The notes under the pieces are model-generated. The model searched no databases, was not told the DNA's origin, and saw only the letters and a program-made list of their open reading frames with translations. A DNA stretch of 6,325 nt from Pseudomonadota bacterium. Lineage in GTDB: Bacteria > Pseudomonadota > Gammaproteobacteria > Burkholderiales > Rhodocyclaceae. Where the stretch lies: the NCBI GenBank assembly GCA_009778425.1, contig WRJU01000140.1, forward strand, positions 1-6,325, written 5' to 3'. Positions 1 to 6,224 of this stretch are shown here, one piece after another. Both the position numbers and the translations under genes were made by a program. Within the stretch, counting starts at the first letter, position 1. The number at the start of each line of letters is the position of its first letter.

Positions 1-74
1 AGCCGGCTGCAAATCTCGCGGGCAAGCGGTTCGTTGGAGTTGCAGGCAAATATCTTGAGGGCGTTTGTCGTCAT
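1..74 (-). CDS. Ribose-phosphate pyrophosphokinase, N-terminal fragment (cut by window edge)
   Basis: Only the first 24 complete codons are inside the window. They begin at an ATG on the minus strand and read MTTNALKIFACNSNEPLARE followed by ICSR, then a partial codon. The pattern L-K-I-F-A-x-N-[SA]-x-x-x-L-A-x-x-I-C matches the extreme N-terminus of PRPP synthetases, which make phosphoribosyl pyrophosphate from ribose 5-phosphate and ATP for nucleotide, histidine and tryptophan synthesis. A GGAG ribosome binding site lies at 82-85 with a 7-nt spacer. The gene starts 43 nt after the stop of the NamZ-like gene, in the same direction, so it may share its transcript. From memory, the wording (FACNSN rather than the FTGNAN usual in betaproteobacterial Prs) looks more like alphaproteobacterial or secondary Prs paralogues. 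The ATP and PRPP loops lie outside the window, so the assignment rests on a short stretch. Confidence 0.6.
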   Translation of the reverse strand, partial: MTTNALKIFACNSNEPLAREICSR

Positions 75-117
75 GTTGGCGCTCCGGGAAAGGCTGGGTT
101 TCCGCGAAAATCAGGGA

Positions 118-1332
118 TCAGAGATAAAGCAGGAACGGGCGGCGGCTCTCGCTCCAGGCGGCCTCATCCGCCGCTGCCAGGGCATCGAGATCGGCGGGCA
201 ATGCGGCAGGGTCATCCACCCATTCGCGCAACAACGGGCTGCCGTTGATGAAGTCGATGGCCAGACGGTCGTATTCGTATTCGTAAGGGAAATCGCGCCA
301 CAGCGGATAATCTGGCTCGATCTGGCGCAGTGCCTTGAAGGCAAGCGCCATCAGCCGCCACGGACGGAAAGCGTCGTGGTCGTAATGGCCGTCTTCGACA
401 TGGATTTGCACCCCCGCGCACAACTGCCCGGTGTGCTTGTGAAAAGTCGGCTCGAACCAGCATGCGCGCAGACGGCAGCCTTCCATCCATAGTGGCGCGA
501 GCGCGCGCATCGCGCCGAGCAGGGCGGGAACGTCAAGACCTGCCGCGCCGAAGAGTTCGAGCGGACGGGTCGTACCGCGTCCTTCGGAAAGCGTCGTGCC
601 TTCGAGCATCACGGTTCCGGCATAAGCGCGAGCCATTGACAGGTTGGAAGCGTTGGGGCTTGGGTTGACCCATGCGCGTCCGGTCGGCCAACCGTAACCC
701 GGCGCGTCGTCGGGACGCCAGCCTTCCATCTCGATGACGCGGTAGTCGACATCCAGCCCCAGGGTGGCGATGAACCAGCGCCCCAGTTCGCCCAGGGTCA
801 GGCCGTGACGCATCGGCAACGCGCCCGCGCCGACGAAGCTCTCCCAATCGGGACGCAGCAACAGCCCCTCCACTGGGCGGCCTACCGGATTGGGGCGGTC
901 GAGCACCCAGACCGATTTGCCGTAACGGGACGCTTCTTCGAGAACATAGCGCAGGGTGGTGATGAAGGTGTAGATGCGGCAGCCCAGGTCTTGCAGATCG
1001 ACGAGCAGGACATCGAAACTGTCCATCATTTCCGCGCTTGGGCGGCGCACCTTGCCGTAGAGGCTGAACACGGGGATGCCGTGCACAGGGTCGATGGTGT
1101 CGGGCGACTCGATCATGTTGTCTTGCTTGTCGCCGCGCAATCCATGTTGCGGCCCGAACGCGGCGGAAAATTTTACGTCGGGCAGGTTTGCCAGCGCATC
1201 GAGCGCGTGGACGAGCCCCCCCGTGACCGAGGCGGGATGGGCAAGCAGCGCCACACGGCGACCCGCGAGCGGGCGAGCCAGTTCCGGTTCGGCGAGCAGA
1301 CGTTCCAGGCCAGTCAGGAATCGGGAATTCAT
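118..1332 (-). CDS. namZ: DUF1343 / NamZ-like exo-beta-N-acetylmuramidase
   Basis: This 404-aa protein belongs to the DUF1343 family, whose characterised member NamZ (YbbC of Bacillus subtilis, glycoside hydrolase family GH171) removes terminal MurNAc from the non-reducing end of peptidoglycan fragments. Family motifs appear in order: GPQHGLRG (residues 60-67), the DLQDLGCRIYTFITTL block (112-127), LDRPNPVG (144-151), WVNPSPN (221-227), EGTTLSEGRGTTRP (244-257) and FEPTFHKHTGQLCAG (293-307). The length is normal for the catalytic region. The N-terminus is charged (MNSRFLTGLERLL) and shows no signal peptide, so the protein is probably cytoplasmic and may act on recycled cell-wall fragments; that is inference. 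Its ATG overlaps the TGA of the upstream DOMON-like gene as ATGA. No good Shine-Dalgarno sequence precedes it, which suggests translational coupling. The family call is firm; the substrate in this organism is inferred from the family. Confidence 0.9.
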   Translation of the reverse strand: MNSRFLTGLERLLAEPELARPLAGRRVALLAHPASVTGGLVHALDALANLPDVKFSAAFGPQHGLRGDKQDNMIESPDTIDPVHGIPVFSLYGKVRRPSAEMMDSFDVLLVDLQDLGCRIYTFITTLRYVLEEASRYGKSVWVLDRPNPVGRPVEGLLLRPDWESFVGAGALPMRHGLTLGELGRWFIATLGLDVDYRVIEMEGWRPDDAPGYGWPTGRAWVNPSPNASNLSMARAYAGTVMLEGTTLSEGRGTTRPLELFGAAGLDVPALLGAMRALAPLWMEGCRLRACWFEPTFHKHTGQLCAGVQIHVEDGHYDHDAFRPWRLMALAFKALRQIEPDYPLWRDFPYEYEYDRLAIDFINGSPLLREWVDDPAALPADLDALAAADEAAWSESRRPFLLYL

Positions 1333-1934
1333 TGAGTCACCAACCGTTTGTCGAGCCGCAGCGTCCAGCCGTCGGCATGGTGAAAATCGGGGCGTTCAGC
1401 CGGATGATGGACGGCCCAGTATTCGAGGTTCCCATCTTCGCGCTCGATCACCGCCGCAAGTCCGATCCGCAGGATAGGCGAGGTAGGCAAGAGCACGGGC
1501 GGCACTTCGGCTGTGAGGGTGAGCCGGTCTTCGCGCCGGTCGCTCGTGATGGGCAGTAACGCGGGATTTTCCTCTCCGAGCGCATGCCCATGTTCGCGGT
1601 AGTGCAGAAATTCGCTCGCCGCCCACTGCCCGGCGGGCGAAAAGTTGTATTCGCGATAGTGTTCCCCATCCGGCGCGGAAATGAACGCCTCGAAACAAGT
1701 GTGTTGCCATAATGGGTCGGACGGTGGCGCTTCCGATTCCGGTACGCGCAAAGCCCCGATACGGCCTTCGAGCGCGAATTCAAGGCGGACAGCGCCGCCG
1801 GACAGGGCGCAAACCGTAACCAGCAGCGTCGATACTGCCGGGGGCTCGCCGGATGCGGGCGGCTGGAAATCGAAAGGACGCAGACCGACCGTAATGGCCG
1901 GAATCTTGGTGGGGGGCGTTGAGGGCGCAGTCAC
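1329..1934 (-). CDS. DOMON-like domain protein
   Basis: This 201-aa protein matches my memory of the proteobacterial DOMON-like group (the 'DOMON_murB_like' type in domain databases), a beta-sandwich fold related to haem- and sugar-binding DOMON domains. Visible hallmarks are LWQHTCFEAF (residues 75-84) and YREYNFSPAGQWAASEF (93-109), followed by beta-rich sequence to a WTLRLDKR end. No signal peptide or membrane segment is seen. The start is a GTG at 1934: an in-frame TGA lies 36 nt upstream and no in-frame ATG intervenes, so this is the only reasonable start. The ribosome binding site is weak. The stop overlaps the namZ ATG by 4 bases (ATGA), so the two proteins are probably made together. 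A role in binding or handling a cell-wall sugar is a guess from this pairing; no activity is known to me. The 96-nt gap to yraN upstream holds no convincing promoter or terminator. Confidence 0.75.
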   Translation of the reverse strand: MTAPSTPPTKIPAITVGLRPFDFQPPASGEPPAVSTLLVTVCALSGGAVRLEFALEGRIGALRVPESEAPPSDPLWQHTCFEAFISAPDGEHYREYNFSPAGQWAASEFLHYREHGHALGEENPALLPITSDRREDRLTLTAEVPPVLLPTSPILRIGLAAVIEREDGNLEYWAVHHPAERPDFHHADGWTLRLDKRLVTQ

Positions 1935-2030
1935 ATCAGGTATCCGCGCAGGCGGAGCATGATTCGGTCAGGGCGCAATGTTACCCTAATTCCACAATCA
2001 GCCATTGACGGCAATCCACGCAACTTGGGG

Positions 2031-2408
2031 TCATTCTCCCTCAAACGCTCCACGAATCCATTGCGGTTCAAGGGCGAGGCCGTTATCGAACAGGACGGCA
2101 TCGAAGCGGCAGGGGCGCTCCTGATACGCGCGTCCGGCTCGGAGAAGCCACCATTTCGCGGCGAAGATGATGCGCCGCCGCTTGGCGGCGGTAATGCTCT
2201 CTGCCGCGCTGCCGAAGCAAGGATTCGTGCGTAGGCGCACTTCGACGAAAACCAGGGTGTTGCCTTCCCGGCAGACCAGATCGAGTTCTCCCCGCCGACA
2301 GCGCACGTTGCGGGCGAGGATTTTGAGTCCATGATCGGCAAGCCACACGGCGGCGCGTTCTTCAGCCAGTTGCCCGCGCGCTTGCGCCGGAGAGGCGGGC
2401 GCTTTCAC
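2031..2408 (-). CDS. yraN: YraN / UPF0102 family nuclease-fold protein
   Basis: This protein of about 125 aa has the YraN pattern: GQLAEERAA (residues 12-20), RNVRCRRGELDLV (33-45), LVFVEVRLR (52-60), the TAAKRRRI block and CRFDAVLFD near the end. The spacing G-E-x-D then E-V-[KR] is the core of a restriction-endonuclease-like (PD-(D/E)XK-type) fold. The biological role of the family is not well established. The frame is open up to an ATG at 2546, but that start would overlap the NTPase gene by 104 nt and add about 46 low-complexity residues. I prefer the GTG at 2408, which has AAGG at 2417-2420 (8-nt spacer), begins 34 nt after the NTPase stop, and gives the usual family length of about 120-130 aa. 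The rsmI gene that is often its neighbour is not next to it here. Confidence 0.85.
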   Translation of the reverse strand: MKAPASPAQARGQLAEERAAVWLADHGLKILARNVRCRRGELDLVCREGNTLVFVEVRLRTNPCFGSAAESITAAKRRRIIFAAKWWLLRAGRAYQERPCRFDAVLFDNGLALEPQWIRGAFEGE

Positions 2409-2442
2409 TTTTTCGGCCTTGTCGGGAAAAGCGCGCCCGCTC

Positions 2443-4563
2443 TCAGGCGGACGCGGCGATAGACCGTTTCGGCTTCTTTCCTTGTTTTTTGCTATCGAGT
2501 TGCCCCGTAGCGGTGAAATACTCAAGAAAGCGGGATGCTTTGACATACTCCTTGCGCACTTTCGCTTCGTCCCCGAGCGAGCGCATGCCCTCGTAGATTG
2601 TGTGCGCTTCTCCCAGATGTCCGGCCTTGCTGTAACAGACGATCATGTTGACGGACGCCTTGGCGCGCAGCATCCGCATATTTTCCGAATCTCCGTAATT
2701 CGTCAGACTTCCAAATAATTGCCGTGCCTCGGCGAAATCCCCCGCCCTGGCATAACCGTTGATCAGGCTGATCAGCGCCAGGGCTCTTGGAAGCAGGAAT
2801 TCTTCCGTTTCCTCAAAGGCCAGTGCGCCTTCGAACATCACCCTTGCCCGTACAAGCTCTTTTGCCTTGCACAAGCCTTCGACCAGATAGACAGAGGCTG
2901 CAGCACGGCAGCGTTGAACTTCTTTCGATTCCCCCAGGGCGTTCATGGTCAGGAATATCGGAGAAGCCTCATCGAACATCCCCGCTCCGCAGTAGATGCG
3001 GATCAGGTTCGTCGACACTTCGGCTCGCTCGCGGCAGAACATGCCCGCGTTCCCGACGCTGTTCATGTGGTCGTAAATCTTGCGCGCGGCATCGAGTTGC
3101 CCTTTGCCAAACCAGGTCACCAGGTTGACGGCGGTCTGCATGTAGAGCGGGGTGTCTACATCGGCCAGGTGGCAATTCAGGAAATGTGTCTCGATCCAGG
3201 TCGGGTCGGACGAAAAATCCTGTCCGCAACACTCGAAAAAATACGCTACTTCAGGAGAACAGGTTTCCCATGCCTTGACGATCAGGGTACGCATCTCATC
3301 GTCACCGATGCGTACACCTTCCGGAATGCCGTCCTGCCCCATATTGCCCAGAATGAAGCATTCTCCGAGCAATTCCGGTTCAACGGGGCAAGGGTAGAAA
3401 ATGCCCTCCTCGCCGCTCGCCGCATGCCCCAGGCCGGAATCCCACAAGGCGTCATCCTTGTCCAGATCGCAAGCGCCGAGCCTGCCGCCTGTCAGGGTGG
3501 AGAGCGCCAGGATTCTCATGGCCTGCATGGCGCTCTTTTCCCCGGCGAGCCGCAATACACGCTCATATCCGACTTGGAGGGTCAGTTTCAGCACGTCGTG
3601 CCGGGTCAACGCGGGCTCCGTGCCTCCGTCCGTCGCCATTGCCGTGGCCAGCAGCATGGCGAAGAGCGGCCCGCGCTCGCTATCCACGGAACACAGTTTT
3701 TCCAGGAAAGCATCGGAAGCGGCACAGGGTGCGTCCGTGTCATCCTGCCCAAAGTTTTTCCATATGTCCTGCGCAATTCCGAACAGCCCTTCCGGAGTCA
3801 TGGGCGGCAGCAGCGTGGGGTCTTCCCTGAAACGCAGGGCAGGAGCCACTACATCCTTATACCAATTCTGGCTGAGCTGCCTGTGCTCTCGCTCCAGCAA
3901 CAACAAGCGTACACGGAACGGCCCAAAGCAGCCCTGTTCTGCCTTGGCGGCGAGCAGTTTGATGATTTCGCCGACATTGAAACGATGTCTGGCATCCTCG
4001 CCATCCACCCATCCCGTGCAGAGGCGGGAACCATCGTTGTAATGCCTGGTTGCCCGGTCGAATACCAGAAGGGTATCCTGTTTGGGCTCCCAGTCTTTCC
4101 AGGTCGAAAAAGGCGTTCCCGCAAGGTTCAGGAATCCGGCTTTCCAGGTCGGGGAAGCCTCATCCATGACCGGCTCCACCTTATCCGATTCGGCGGCCTC
4201 GTCCGTGAAACGGAAATCTGCCTGTCCCGTCCCCAGCGCCCTGCAAAATTCGAGCGCCGCGCGGCTTTTGCCTACGCCTGCCGGTCCGGTAATCAGCCAG
4301 CACGACAAAGCCTGCGGAGCGCGGTAGAACGCTTCAAAATCGCGCCACAGCGACTTGTCCATGACGTAGCGCGTCGTTCTTCCGGAGAAATGAAAGTCAT
4401 GGAATAGCCCAGACTGTTTTTTGTCATTGAAAAAGTCCAATAGAACCGGCTCAGGCGTCTGCTCACCCGATATTTCCTGTGAACGGGTAGCGGCCTTTGT
4501 TCCAAAGAGCCTTCCTGCCACATCCGTAAGCCATCCAAAAGCATTACCTAAAGCGATTCCCAT
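2443..4563 (-). CDS. Uncharacterised P-loop (STAND-like) NTPase with C-terminal 40-residue helical repeats
   Basis: This protein of about 706 aa has no name I can assign. A short N-terminal stretch leads to a Walker A motif, ITGPAGVGKS (GPAGVGKS at residues 93-100). A hydrophobic strand ending in Asp, TLLVFDRA (164-171), is a likely but atypical Walker B, lacking the second acidic residue. VRLLLLERE (218-226) looks like the sensor strand of STAND-type ATPases. RGPLFAMLLATAMATDG (297-313) and the PVEPELLGECFIL segment (393-405) recall a group of uncharacterised ATP-binding proteins common in betaproteobacteria, where the latter closes a helical or winged-helix region. Residues 478-676 form five helical repeats, then a lysine-rich tail (QGKKPKR). 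The architecture suggests a sensor or scaffold ATPase; a defence role is possible but unproven. The frame stays open to a TTG at 4755, but that overlaps lysS. The ATG at 4563 has GGGGGA at 4569-4574 in good position and lies downstream of a TATAAT. The ATG at 4569 is the close alternative. Confidence 0.72.
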   Translation of the reverse strand: MGIALGNAFGWLTDVAGRLFGTKAATRSQEISGEQTPEPVLLDFFNDKKQSGLFHDFHFSGRTTRYVMDKSLWRDFEAFYRAPQALSCWLITGPAGVGKSRAALEFCRALGTGQADFRFTDEAAESDKVEPVMDEASPTWKAGFLNLAGTPFSTWKDWEPKQDTLLVFDRATRHYNDGSRLCTGWVDGEDARHRFNVGEIIKLLAAKAEQGCFGPFRVRLLLLEREHRQLSQNWYKDVVAPALRFREDPTLLPPMTPEGLFGIAQDIWKNFGQDDTDAPCAASDAFLEKLCSVDSERGPLFAMLLATAMATDGGTEPALTRHDVLKLTLQVGYERVLRLAGEKSAMQAMRILALSTLTGGRLGACDLDKDDALWDSGLGHAASGEEGIFYPCPVEPELLGECFILGNMGQDGIPEGVRIGDDEMRTLIVKAWETCSPEVAYFFECCGQDFSSDPTWIETHFLNCHLADVDTPLYMQTAVNLVTWFGKGQLDAARKIYDHMNSVGNAGMFCRERAEVSTNLIRIYCGAGMFDEASPIFLTMNALGESKEVQRCRAAASVYLVEGLCKAKELVRARVMFEGALAFEETEEFLLPRALALISLINGYARAGDFAEARQLFGSLTNYGDSENMRMLRAKASVNMIVCYSKAGHLGEAHTIYEGMRSLGDEAKVRKEYVKASRFLEYFTATGQLDSKKQGKKPKRSIAASA
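2536..3132 (-). repeat. Five tandem 40-residue TPR/PPR-like repeats within the NTPase gene
   Basis: Aligning the NTPase C-terminus on itself gives five consecutive units of 39, 40, 40, 40 and 40 residues, beginning at AVNLVTWF, STNLIRIY, SVYLVEGL, LISLINGY and SVNMIVCY. A partial sixth begins at SRFLEYFT. The shared pattern is roughly [SA]-x-N-L-I-x-x-Y-x-x-A-G-x-x-x-E-A-x-x-I-F-x-x-M-x-x-L-G-[DE]-S-x-x-x-x-x-x-R-A-x-A. It describes two helices per unit, as in tetratricopeptide or pentatricopeptide repeats, but with a longer period than the 34-35 residues typical of those families. Such solenoids usually bind protein or peptide partners. The repeats are recognisable in protein only; their DNA has diverged, so this is an old array and not a recent duplication. 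Confidence 0.75.
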
Positions 4564-4674
4564 TTCCATCCCCCGGTATTGCGCATAAAGTAACGAGCTA
4601 CGAGCCTTCGTCCCGATTTGCCCCAAGCGTTCATGCCTGAGACAATAATTATAGCTTTCTTCATGCGACAGACC
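4564..4674. promoter_or_regulatory. Divergent intergenic region between the NTPase gene and lysS
   Basis: These 111 bases separate the two divergent genes and must hold the control sites of at least one of them. The right half carries an AT-rich island, ACAATAATTATAG (4642-4654), with the palindrome ATAATTAT at 4645-4652. It could supply overlapping -10 elements for both strands. For lysS a TTGCCC at 4618-4623 could act as a -35, but its spacing to the AT-rich island (19-21 bp) is long, so that promoter is weakly supported. No riboswitch-like or T-box-like structure is apparent, and there is no rho-independent terminator. Confidence 0.4.
4648..4653 (-). promoter_or_regulatory. Candidate -10 element (TATAAT) for the NTPase gene
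   Basis: On the minus strand these six bases read exactly TATAAT. Transcription would begin near 4641, giving a leader of about 75-80 nt before the ATG at 4563. No strong -35 is present: the best hexamer at a 16-bp spacing is TGGTCT, which matches TTGACA at three of six positions. If the site is used, the in-frame TTG at 4755 and ATG at 4722 lie upstream of the transcript, which supports the short form of the NTPase. Confidence 0.35.
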
Positions 4675-6180
4675 ATGACCGATCACAACACCGCCGCTAC
4701 CGCCCCCCAAGACGAGAACCATATCATTATTGAGCGCCGCGAAAAACTCGCTCAATGGCGTGCTGCCAGGCAGGCATTCCCGAACGATTTCGTGCGCGAA
4801 AACACCGCCGGAAAACTCGACGATCTATATGCGAACAAAGACCCTGGGGCACTGGAAGCAAACCCGGTCGAAGTCAAGGTTGCCGGACGGATCATGCTCA
4901 AGCGCCTCATGGGCAAGGCGAGTTTCGTCACTATCCAGGACTTGTCCGGCAAACTCCAGCTTTATGTAGGGCGCGATATGGTCGGCATTGAGGTCTATGC
5001 CGACTTTAAACGTTGGGACATCGGCGACATTGTCGGCTGCGTCGGTACGCTGTTCAAGACCAAAACGGGCGAGTTGACCGTCAGGGCCGAAACCTTGCGT
5101 CTGCTCACCAAGAGCCTGCGCCCCCTGCCCGACAAGTTCCACGGCTTCACCGATACCGAATCCCGATACCGGCAACGTTATGTCGACCTCATCATGAGCG
5201 AGGAGTCGCGCTTCACTTTCGTTGCCCGCAGCCGGTTGGTGCAGTCGATCCGCAACTACATGTGCGGACATGGCTTCCTCGAAGTCGAAACGCCCATGAT
5301 GCACCCCATTCCGGGCGGGGCTGCGGCCAAGCCCTTCGTGACCCATCACAACGCCCTCGACATGGCGCTCTACCTGCGCGTCGCGCCCGAGCTGTACCTC
5401 AAGCGGCTGGTCGTGGGCGGCTTCGAGAAAGTTTTCGAGATCAACCGCAATTTCAGGAACGAGGGCCTGTCGCCACGGCACAACCCCGAGTTCACCATGA
5501 TGGAGTTCTACGAAGCCTACGCGAACTACCGGACGTTGATGGATTTTACGGAGGGGCTGATCCGGCTGGCCGCGCGTGAGGCGCTCGGCACTGAAACCTT
5601 TGTTTACCAAGGGCGCGCGCTCGATTTTTCCAAACCATTCGCCCGACTCACCATCACCGGCGCAATTCGCAAATATCATCCCGGTTTTACCGAAACGCAG
5701 CTTGCCGACCCCGTCTGGCTCGCGCAAAAAATCCGGGATTTCGGCGAAAAGGTCAAACCCGGCGGCCTGGGCAGCCTGCAACTACAGCTTTTTGAAGCCT
5801 CGGCGGAAGCCGAGTTGTGGGAACCCACCTTCATCATCGACTACCCGGTTGAAGTCTCGCCGCTGGCTCGCGCCTCTGACGACAACCCCGACATCACCGA
5901 ACGCTTCGAGCTTTTCATCGCGGGCCGCGAAATTGCCAACGGCTTCTCCGAACTCAACGACCCCGAAGACCAGGCCGCCCGCTTCCGCGCCCAGGCGGCA
6001 GCCAAGGACGCGGGCGACGAAGAGGCCATGTACTTTGACGCTGACTACATCCGCGCGCTCGAATTCGGCCTCCCCCCCACCGGCGGCTGCGGCATCGGCA
6101 TCGACCGTCTGGCAATGTTGCTCACCGACAGCCCCGCGATCCGCGACGTCATCCTGTTTCCGCAGATGCGAAGCGAATAA
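4675..6180 (+). CDS. lysS: Lysyl-tRNA synthetase, class II
   Basis: This complete 501-aa cytoplasmic enzyme activates lysine with ATP and charges tRNA-Lys; the E. coli enzyme is of nearly the same length (about 505 aa). The N-terminal part contains the OB-fold anticodon-binding domain (about residues 60-150, including KASFVTIQDLSGKLQLYV). The class II catalytic motifs follow: motif 1 around FLEVETPMMHPIPGGAAAKP (about 201-220), motif 2 FRNEGLSPRHNPEFTMMEFY (about 260-279) and motif 3 GIGIDRLAML (about 473-482). The protein ends in the typical VILFPQMRSE. The frame is open back to 4618, but the ATG at 4675 gives an MTDHN start that fits relatives; an ATG at 4663 is a less likely alternative. 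No clear Shine-Dalgarno sequence precedes either one, which is unusual for a highly expressed gene. The prfB gene that often precedes lysS is absent here; the neighbour is the divergent NTPase gene. Confidence 0.97.
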   Translation: MTDHNTAATAPQDENHIIIERREKLAQWRAARQAFPNDFVRENTAGKLDDLYANKDPGALEANPVEVKVAGRIMLKRLMGKASFVTIQDLSGKLQLYVGRDMVGIEVYADFKRWDIGDIVGCVGTLFKTKTGELTVRAETLRLLTKSLRPLPDKFHGFTDTESRYRQRYVDLIMSEESRFTFVARSRLVQSIRNYMCGHGFLEVETPMMHPIPGGAAAKPFVTHHNALDMALYLRVAPELYLKRLVVGGFEKVFEINRNFRNEGLSPRHNPEFTMMEFYEAYANYRTLMDFTEGLIRLAAREALGTETFVYQGRALDFSKPFARLTITGAIRKYHPGFTETQLADPVWLAQKIRDFGEKVKPGGLGSLQLQLFEASAEAELWEPTFIIDYPVEVSPLARASDDNPDITERFELFIAGREIANGFSELNDPEDQAARFRAQAAAKDAGDEEAMYFDADYIRALEFGLPPTGGCGIGIDRLAMLLTDSPAIRDVILFPQMRSE

Positions 6181-6224
6181 CCCTGCTGAGAAACCGGGAT
6201 CATTCAAAACAAAAAGGAGACCAC

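Noticed and set aside
805..1335. 176-codon plus-strand frame opposite the namZ 5' half
   Set aside because: It is a shadow of namZ, whose protein motifs are strongly conserved. No independent start signals or domains are seen.
1935..2030. Possible promoter in the 96-nt gap upstream of the DOMON-like gene (minus-strand TAACAT)
   Set aside because: No -35 match occurs at a suitable spacing, so it is indistinguishable from chance.
2175..2191. Perfect 7-bp inverted repeat CCGCCGC-TTG-GCGGCGG
   Set aside because: It lies inside yraN where the codons specify the conserved TAAKRRR block. It has no T-tract, so coding constraint explains it better than a terminator.
1931..2341. 136-codon minus-strand frame spanning the yraN-DOMON gap, ending MLRLRGYLM just over the DOMON GTG
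   Set aside because: It is mostly an out-of-frame reading of yraN. The nine-codon tail overlapping the DOMON start could be a coupling peptide, but it has no ribosome binding site or conservation evidence.
2719..4407. Long open frame (562 codons) on the plus strand opposite the NTPase gene
   Set aside because: It is antisense to a frame with clear Walker A, sensor and repeat motifs. Its own translation has no domain pattern, and long antisense open frames are common in GC-rich DNA.
4825..5781. 318-codon minus-strand open frame opposite lysS
   Set aside because: It lies entirely inside lysS, which is unmistakable from its class II motifs. The antisense translation shows no family features.
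6181..6224. Possible terminator after lysS
   Set aside because: No inverted repeat with a following T-run is present. The stretch is A-rich and leads into a ribosome binding site.
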